NCBI GenBank assembly: GCA_958510875.1 | Contig: OY294070.1 | Span: forward strand, 46,913,576-46,977,575 | DNA from: Endomychus coccineus | Lineage: Eukaryota > Arthropoda > Insecta > Coleoptera > Endomychidae | Length of the DNA stretch: 64,000 nt | Direction: 5' to 3' | Shown here: one piece after another, positions 63,588 through 64,000 of the stretch | Layout of the letters: each line of letters begins with the position of its first letter | How positions within the stretch are numbered: position 1 is the stretch's first letter | The notes under the pieces: model-generated | What the model was told of the DNA's origin: nothing | The model's database searches: none | Seen by the model: the letters and a program-made list of their open reading frames with translations, nothing else | Made by a program: the position numbers and the translations under genes

Positions 63588-64000
63588 TGTAACGTGCGAC
63601 TTGTTATTTGTATCTAAAGAGGATACAGGTAGCGATAATAACTTGTCGCCACGTACTAGAATTTGGAAAAATATTGAAGGGTTAAAACCTCAGGTCGTCG
63701 ATCTAAGCCAAACTACCTTCAAGGTTTCTTGTAGCTGCCACCACTAGATGTATTAATTCAGCCCATCTAGGAAGCTGTTTGAAAAATAAAGGTAACCTTT
63801 CTCCGCCCTTACGTGGGCCGACTCAATTTCCTGTTATAAGAATATAATTGCACTTTTCCAAGTAATCTCTTGAAGCCCCTTTCTGGGAGACGTATTTGTT
63901 GTTAGGTGATTAGGGCGTACCAGTTAAACACATCGAGCCATATTTATAATAATAATATATTGAATAATGGTTTAACAATATTTGATATAAATAAAATAAG
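63588..64000 (-). mobile_element. 5' LTR (partial) of the Ty3/gypsy element
   Basis: The LTR ends on the minus strand with GCACGTTACA, three bases before the primer site. Its inverted terminal hexamer TGTAAC matches the start of the LTR at 52968 (TGTAACG). It extends past the window edge. The visible part does not resemble the 51114-52968 LTR closely, so the two may be related subfamilies, not the two LTRs of one element. Confidence 0.5.

Overview
The window is eukaryotic DNA from an arthropod, most likely an insect. It is AT-rich, shows intron signals, and carries TTAGG-like telomeric DNA next to R1/TRAS-like retrotransposons, an I-like LINE, a mariner-type transposon, gypsy/errantivirus-like elements, and at least five pieces of Polinton/Maverick-like elements with protein-primed family B DNA polymerase (PolB). 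I recognise no ordinary single-copy host gene. The window reads as a layered deposit of mobile and virus-like elements of different ages. The species cannot be named from this sequence.

Layout. 1-6960: two R1/TRAS-like LINE copies head to tail on the minus strand, separated and bordered by degenerate TTAGG-like DNA. 6990-13706 (+): a heavily broken Polinton-like copy A (coiled-coil protein, integrase, PolB), whose PolB is split by a 3.1 kb insert that contains a DD41D mariner-type transposon. 13800-15665 (-): the integrase-side genes of another Polinton-like copy. 15700-24400: gypsy fragment, unresolved AT-rich DNA, dead CR1-like LINE, transposase-like fragment, errantivirus-like gag-pro-pol fragment. 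24400-32340: minisatellites, a PolB fragment D cut by a Polinton terminus at 26243, a gypsy gag fragment, a tRNA-like tandem repeat. 32363-35611 (+): PolB copy B, many stops. 36650-39060: minisatellite and the 5' part of a gypsy-like element with a small myristoylation/TM ORF. 39975-41145: decayed CXC-domain gene. 41657-43187: errantivirus-like element that has lost RT and most of integrase. 45471-51034: a nearly intact 5.6 kb I-like LINE with an apparent target site duplication. 51114-53632: 3' end of a Ty3/gypsy element (LTR, accessory ORF, integrase C-terminus). 53722-61290: Polinton-like copy C, the best preserved. 61291-64000: gag-protease, tRNA-Leu primer binding site and LTR of a Ty3/gypsy element.

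The most interesting block is copy C (53.7-61.3 kb). It keeps a PolB broken by only two frameshifts and one stop, and beside it a set of small genes that I do not recognise. At least one is clearly spliced (53722-54258), and another is probably spliced (57541-58123) and carries a repeated CxxCx4CxC motif. The others are a 219-residue protein, a 68-residue coiled coil, and 52-residue and 73-residue Cys-containing miniproteins. Its right terminus has a Polinton-type end (5'-AG...). It seems to sit inside a gypsy element, because gag-protease lies on one side and the integrase C-terminus on the other, both on the minus strand. I see no capsid, ATPase or protease gene, so the element, if ever complete, is only partly represented here.
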